This document shows, piece after piece, positions 59,111 through 64,000 of a stretch of 64,000 nucleotides of DNA. Made by a program: the position numbers and the translations under genes. Origin of the DNA: Benincasa hispida. Its lineage: Eukaryota > Streptophyta > Magnoliopsida > Cucurbitales > Cucurbitaceae. The notes under the pieces are model-generated. The model saw nothing but the letters and a program-made list of their open reading frames with translations, ran no database searches and was not told where the DNA came from. Where the stretch lies: positions 9,585,744 to 9,649,743 of the forward strand of contig NC_052351.1 in the NCBI RefSeq assembly GCF_009727055.1, given 5' to 3'. Position 1 is the stretch's first letter. Each line of letters opens with the position of its first letter.

Positions 59111-60393
59111 AATTCATAGTTTGATTGACACATCAATTGAGGTCAAATTCAATAACAAATATATTTGGATTTTGATTCCAACTTTATATTTTTCGAGATT
59201 CATCCACACATATATGTGCATATTTGGACCAATCACAAGTTGGCACGTCATTTACTAAATTAATGACAAAAATCCAAATCATTAAATTTGGGCTCAATTA
59301 GGAGTTGACATATGTCCTGAATTAAAGTTGAAGACAAATTTCGATGATGCCACGTGGTTTTATTATGACCGTTGAATCAGATAAGATTAATTTGACCCAA
59401 TTTGATATTATTATTTGGGTCAAAGTCCAACTAAGCCCAATGTTGAATTTGACCCAAATGTCAAATCAGGCCTAAATCCGATTAATGGCACCCAAAGGCC
59501 AGATCTATGGACCAACCAAGCCCAAGTCCAACTAATTGGGCCCAAAGGCCAGGCCCATGGATCAACCAAGCCCAAGCTCACCTGTGAACTCTATAAATAA
59601 AGAAGCTCTCCTCATTTGGAGGGGTGAGCAATTCTATATTCCAGAGAGCTTAGAGAAAATTCTCTACAATCAGAAGACTCCTTAACTCTTGACACTGACC
59701 ACGCTTGAAAACTGAAGTCATTTGGAGATACAAGCATTATGAAGATTGGAGTCCTTTGAAGATACAAGCAATTCTACATTCAGGGAGCCCAAAAAGAATT
59801 CATCAAATAGCAGAAGACTCCCAAGACTCCTGAAACTGCACTCCTAGAAGACAGAAGACCCTTGAAGACACAAACACTCTTCCAAGACTTCTACTTCAAG
59901 AACGTTTGGTGCTTCTCTTCTTCAAGTCGAGTAGATCCACCCAACCGAGAGAGAATCAGAGGATCAAGTACTAGTGATCGAACCACATCGCATCAAACCA
60001 ACCTCAACATCAACATCAACTCAAGTTCAACTCCACGAAACAAGTTTCTTCGGAAAACTCGTGTGAGCACTAATCATCCAAGAAGATCAACAAGCCGCCA
60101 GATCTTCCAAGAAGATCATCAAGCCCAAAAGTCGCTCATCCAAGAAGATCATCAAGCCCAAAGGCCAATCATCCAAGAATATCAACAAGCCCAAAGGCTG
60201 ATCACCCAAGAAGATGAACAAACTCAAAGGCCGATCGTTCAAGAAAATCAACCAACTTAAAGATTATAGTTTATCTTGAAAGCATCAAAATACTATGTAT
60301 TAGAGATTGTACTCACTTTCCACAAAATTAATACAAATACGAAGTTCAAGTTCCACGAAATAAATTTCTATTGAAATGTCGTGCGAACAGATA
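59111..60393 (+). repeat. Gypsy LTR 3' half with TATA box and a coding-like minisatellite
   Basis: The TATAAATA at 59592-59599 (TGTGAACTCTATAAATAAAG) lies in a region of CCCAAAGGCCAG(G/A)(C/T)C duplicates (59490-59560). After about 470 bases a 33-bp unit is repeated five times (60070-60257), encoding 11-residue QEDHQAQRPII-like units. The LTR-like region seems to end at about 60393 with GTCGTGCGAACA. Probably U3-R-U5 of a Tat/Ogre-type gypsy LTR on the plus strand; the start is not defined. Confidence 0.5.
59592..59599 (+). promoter_or_regulatory. TATA box of a gypsy LTR
   Basis: TATAAATA preceded by GTGAACTC and followed within about 40 bases by GGAGGGGTGAGC, the usual look of a plant gypsy LTR transcription start. 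Confidence 0.6.
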
Positions 60394-61448
60394 GTCATTC
60401 AGCTGATCTTTGCTACACGATCGAGTGGCTAAGTATATATGATAGGCTGTCATTTACTAAACGATCAAGCACATAGTCTATACAATAGACCGACTTCTTA
60501 TCTCCCACTTGCTTGATTGTCTACTCGATCGTAGACCTTCAGTCTCTTCCTCAAGCCAAGATCATATAGAGCCCAACACTATTTGATCTCACACCGAGAA
60601 TACAAAGGTAACTATTGTGGTGGTGTCTTTACTCAGTTCGTGAATCGAATGGGACTCGATTGGGTTTGAGGAGTTGTTGGTTGTGTTCATTGTGTTCGTG
60701 TTCGTTGGCTGTACCAATCGTTGCATTCGAATGCATTGTTGGACACTTTGGACTGATCGAGGGATTCTTGAATAATGGTTCTTCAAAGGTATGCATTTTC
60801 TTTCCCTTCTATCATCATATAACATTCTATAATTTGTATTTATGCATGACCTATTAGTTTCTATTATAGACTATATTTGATTGTGTTCAATTTGAATGTA
60901 ATTTGAAACGATCCCTTCCGCTGCTCATGGAAATCCTTGTGTTTCATTTCCTTCATAGCCTGATCCCGATAATGGGACCACTTACTGAGTATTTTATACT
61001 CATCCTTTATCTTTATATGCTTTTCAGGTAAGGGCAAGGATACTCGACTAACAAGAGGAATCCATGACAGTGCCAAAGGAACTAAGAACACTTCTGCATT
61101 TGAATTTATATGTCTTCTCATGTTTCTTTTTTTTCTTTATATATATATATATATAAAGTTTTCTTTTATCAAACATTCCTTGATTGGGTCTAGGGGTTAG
61201 AGATTTCTTTTTCAGTTAATATTTGCCTCCGCTTTTTATTTAAATTTTTATTTTCATGTTTCAGAGGTACCCCGATTCAAACGATTTGAAATCTTGAGTT
61301 AAAGTCTAAATAGTTTCTTTATACACTTAAGCAGTCCAAAATCCTATTATTTTATTTTATTTGTTTCTTTTTTCCTCAATGTGAACATTTATGCATGCAT
61401 GCAGTAACGATCCCATTTTTAGTTGTCCTAAGAAGTCGGGTTGTTACA
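60394..61448 (+). repeat. 5' LTR of a Tekay-like gypsy element
   Basis: Ends ...GGTTGTTACA at 61448, two bases before the PBS. It contains GTGTCTTTACTC, GGTATGCATTTTC, GAAACGATCCCTTCCGCTGC, then TCATGGAAATCCTTGTG and TTACTGAGTATTTTATACTC, all usual in Tekay/Del LTRs. The 5' boundary is uncertain (60394 is where the preceding LTR-like block ends). Confidence 0.65.
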
Positions 61449-61450
61449 GT

Positions 61451-61462
61451 TGGTATCAGAGC
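61451..61462 (+). other. Gypsy primer binding site
   Basis: TGGTATCAGAGC, complementary to initiator-Met tRNA, two bases after the LTR. Confidence 0.9.
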
Positions 61463-61842
61463 CCATGTTTTGGGTTCTGTAGACTGACTTACTATTTAAG
61501 TGCAGGGTGTTTCTTTTGGCCAATAACGGATTCTTCGTCATCGCCAGGTATGTTCCTTATGAAAAGTATTTAGGATAATATGCACCTGAATATATAGCAC
61601 TTATGATTGCATTTACGTGTTTTACAGGTAAGGAAATTTGTTAAAGGTTGGTTGCGAAAAATTGCCAGGAAATGGTATGTGTTAAGGGAAGAGGTTGTCA
61701 CAGGATTACCAGAAAGGGGTGCGTTCCCGAAGGGCGGAATCCGACAGTTCAGGATCAAGATCCTCATGATGAGGATCCACAAATTCAAGATTCACAAGTA
61801 CAGAACCCTCCAATACTAGAGGATCACTTACCACCTATATAT

Positions 61843-61880
61843 CTGTCTCTTATACACATCTAGATGTGTATAAGAGACAG
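61843..61880. other. Embedded Tn5/Nextera mate-pair junction adapter
   Basis: CTGTCTCTTATACACATCT (61843-61861) followed directly by its reverse complement AGATGTGTATAAGAGACAG (61862-61880). This is the 19-bp Tn5 mosaic end as a perfect inverted repeat, exactly the junction made by circularised Nextera mate-pair libraries. It is not plant DNA. Sequence on its two sides was joined by library construction or assembly. Confidence 0.97.
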
Positions 61881-62095
61881 GTTACGCCCCTATAGACATA
61901 GCCCCCCAAAGTTGTCCTATCATAGTTCACTGATTGGGCAACTGCTATTGGGGAAATAGTCACATCAACTATGCTGAGTAAGGTGAAGGACATGTTGGAT
62001 GAATGAATGGCCCAATTGCCCAGTCCTAACAGTTACCACTGCCGCAGGTTCAGATGTCGCAAGTCCAGACTCAGAATATGACTCAAAATCAGATC

Positions 62096-62670
62096 ATGTC
62101 GGACCTTTCAGTGGAGGCCAAACAATTATAAGATTTCAGGAAGTACAACCCCAACACCTTTAATGGCTCACTAAAGGACCCTACCAATGCAGAATTATGG
62201 ATATCAACGATTGAAATGATTTTCTGTTATATGAAATGCCCAGAAGATCAGAAAGTGCAGTGTGTCGTCTTCATGCTCATTGACAAAGCACAAATTTGGT
62301 GGCAGTCGGCAGAAAGAATGTTAGGTGTGAAGGGGGAACCAATGACATGGGAGCAGTTCAAGGAGCGCTTTTACGCGAAGTACTTCTCTGCCAACTTGAG
62401 GTACAATAAGCAGAATAAGTTCTTGGACCTGAGGTAGAGGCATAGATCAGTGGAGGAGTATGACTAGAAGTTTGACACCCTGTCTCATTTTGCCCTAGAA
62501 TTGGTTGCTACGGAGACTATGAGTGCAGAAAGGTTCGTTCAAGGCCTAAAGGATAGTATACAAGGTATCATGCGAGCCTTCAAACCGACCACTCATACTG
62601 AAGCACTTCGCTTGGCAGCTAAGGTCGACCCACAGTTGGGGGACGAGCACTCACGAGCGTTTTGGTAGAG
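62096..62670 (+). pseudogene. Gypsy gag (capsid), broken
   Basis: Opens at ATG 62096 (MSDLSVEAKQL) and meets TAA within 12 codons. The retrotransposon gag domain follows in the same frame: KYNPNTFNGSLKDPTNAELW, CPEDQKVQCVVFMLIDKAQI, WWQSAERMLGVKGEPMTWEQ, FKERFYAKYFSANLRYNKQN. Stops at the LDLR-stop (62435-62437) and EEYD-stop positions interrupt it before LELVATETMSAERFVQGLKD and EALRLAAKVDPQL. It closes at TAG near 62668. Confidence 0.88.
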
Positions 62671-62850
62671 CCTTCCTCAGGTTAGAAGAGGAAGGCAGAT
62701 CAAAAAGCTTCCGACCCTCATCCCCATTAGAAGAGTCAAAGCTCAGTCAAATCGCTTCGACACTTTAAGCAACAGGCCACCGAGGCGGGTATGGTAGAAA
62801 GAAGTCGGCCAGTGTGTAGCTCGTGTGGGAGACGTCACTAAGGATGATGT

Positions 62851-63042
62851 TTGGCGGGTACCGGGGTCTATTTTCATTGCAAACAGGAAGGGCACTCGAT
62901 TGATAGATGCTCTAATAGAAACACGTCAGGTTACGGGAACCAGTCTGTAGGCATGAACAGAGGAATTCGAATAGACCTCAGCAACAACACGGTCATGTTT
63001 ACTCCATTCAGCAAGAGGTCGAGAAAGTCGGCACTGTTGTAA
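62851..63042 (+). pseudogene. Gypsy zinc knuckle, first cysteine lost
   Basis: VYFHCKQEGHSIDRC keeps C-x4-H-x4-C, but the expected first Cys of the CCHC knuckle is Tyr. The frame differs from the gag capsid piece. Confidence 0.8.
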
Positions 63043-63044
63043 TA

Positions 63045-63375
63045 GGTACGCTCCCAATCTTGGGACTTGCGTTGGTATTGTTTGATTCTAGTTCATCCCA
63101 TTCATTTATATCATCAATATTTGTTAAGCATGCCATGTTAGAATTAGCCTTCGCGCTATGTGTTGTCAGTATCCACTCTGTCTGGAGAAATTATATTAGC
63201 AAAGCAAAAGATAAAAGAATGTCAGATTGAAATAGCGAGTCATACACTGGATGTGATTTTAATAGTCTTGGACATGTGTGATTTTGATATGATTTTGAGC
63301 ATGGATTGGCTAGCTACTAATCATGCCAGTATAGACTGCTTTCGCAAGAAGGTGGTTTTTAACCCTCCCACATAA
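63045..63375 (+). pseudogene. Gypsy protease, active site D-S-S
   Basis: LVLFDSSSSHSFIS at about 63075-63116 matches the gypsy protease active-site loop, but the usual Asp-Ser-Gly is Asp-Ser-Ser (AGT at 63090-63092 where GGT is expected). After a frame change, LSVSTLSGEIILAKQKIKEC, VLDMCDFDMILSMDWLATNH and IDCFRKKVVFNPPT follow, ending in a stop. Confidence 0.85.
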
Positions 63376-64000
63376 GCCAACTTTAAATTTAAAGGGGCGG
63401 GGACCGTGGTCCTGCCCAAAGTAATTTCAGGTATGAAAGCTAAGAAGTTGCTTAACCGGGGTACCTGGAATATCTTGGCTGGTGTTGTTCACACTAGAGA
63501 GCCTAGGGTCTCCTTAACTTCGGAGCCAATAGTAAGAGACTACCCGGATGTTTTTCCAGAGGATCTTCTAGGTCCGCCGCTGCATCAAGAGATAGATTTT
63601 ACTATCGAGTTGGAGCCAAACACAACTCCTATCTCGAAAGCTCCGTACAGAATGGCTCCAGAAGAACTGAAGGAGCTTAAGGTTCAGTTGCAAGAGTTGT
63701 TAGATAAGGGTTTCATCCGCCCTATTGTGTCACCGTGGGGTGCACCGGTGCTTTTTGTGAAAAGGAAAGATGAATCATTGCGTCGTTACAATGACTACAG
63801 GGAATTAAATAAGGTGACTATCAAAAATAAGTATCTGTTTCTTAGGATTGATGACTTGTTCAATCAATTTCAAGGGGCTACAGTATTTTCCAAGATTGAC
63901 CTTCAGTCAGGATACCACCAGTTGAGTATAAAGAACATTGATGTTCCAAAGACAACTTTTCGTTCGAAGATGGGCATTACGAGTTCATCGTGATGTTGTT
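63376..64000 (+). pseudogene. Gypsy reverse transcriptase, N-terminal half, cut by window end
   Basis: Open from 63406 for 195 codons: [92 protein letters not shown] and [12 protein letters not shown] single-base loss near 63974 shifts the following GHYEFIVM block out of frame. The YxDD catalytic box would come later, outside the window. Confidence 0.88.

Larger units (their letters stand above)
61451..64000 (+). mobile_element. Tekay-like Ty3/gypsy element, partial, inactive
   Basis: PBS, gag, zinc knuckle, protease and the first half of RT in the order of chromovirus-type gypsy elements; integrase, chromodomain and 3' LTR lie beyond the window. Gag has several stops, the zinc knuckle and protease triad are mutated and RT has a frame change near 63974. 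A 38-bp sequencing adapter sits in the leader, so the left and right halves may not be contiguous. Confidence 0.85.

Noticed and set aside
60589..61121. Small frames in the gypsy LTR
   Set aside because: Located in the LTR between its internal landmarks and the PBS, on both strands, without domains.

Overview
The window is repeat-rich, AT-rich plant nuclear DNA, almost certainly from a dicot. A plant-type SCAMP gene with twelve exons, a secreted glycine-rich protein gene, plant Ty1/copia and Ty3/gypsy (Tekay-like and Tat/Ogre-like) elements, L1-type LINEs, a MULE transposase relic and a CACTA end all support this. The abundant CTATCACTGATAG-type repeats and the style of the gypsy sequences suggest Cucurbitaceae. 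That family assignment is inference from memory of such genomes, not something the sequence proves.

Layout. 0-5 kb: a MITE remnant, a LINE remnant on the minus strand and a long LTR-like repeat, also minus. 5.0-5.4 kb: an intact intronless gene for a secreted glycine-rich protein with eight C-terminal cysteines. 6.9-11.5 kb: an intact SCAMP gene on the minus strand; all twelve coding exons can be joined to a 295-residue protein. 12-18.3 kb: low-complexity DNA, then a complete copia element (13091-18271) with two LTRs, PBS, PPT and a 5-bp target duplication, but decayed coding. 19-21.1 kb: a T-rich tract and a large field of CTATCACTGATAG-type repeats. 22.6-25.8 kb: an LTR-like repeat, a 66-bp tandem array, a truncated copia element (minus) and a gypsy LTR piece. 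27.4-29.3 kb: a broken MULE transposase. 29.4-33.9 kb: a repeat copied again at 51.1-53.9 kb, each copy carrying its own later insertion. 35-37.2 kb: a copy of part of SCAMP intron 1, then an unrecognised broken gene. 37.4-42.4 kb: a second large copia element (minus). 42.4-44.7 kb: a CACTA end, a MITE and a LINE. 44.8-50.3 kb: a third large copia element (Tork/Tnt1-like, minus). 54.3-60.4 kb: Tat/Ogre-type gypsy remains with several minisatellites. 60.4-64 kb: the 5' part of a Tekay-like gypsy element that runs off the window.

Only two genes look functional for the host: the glycine-rich protein gene (plus) and SCAMP (minus). They face each other, with about 1.5 kb between their stop codons. 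Everything else is mobile DNA in various states of decay, much of it nested, and no transposon in the window looks capable of moving on its own.

Two assembly problems matter to any user. A complete 38-bp Tn5 mosaic-end junction (a Nextera mate-pair adapter) is embedded at 61843-61880. A single N at 23057 separates two identical 40-bp copies, which looks like an unmerged contig overlap. I found no convincing new biological system; the most useful observations are these artefacts, the dated nested insertions and the structured repeat families.
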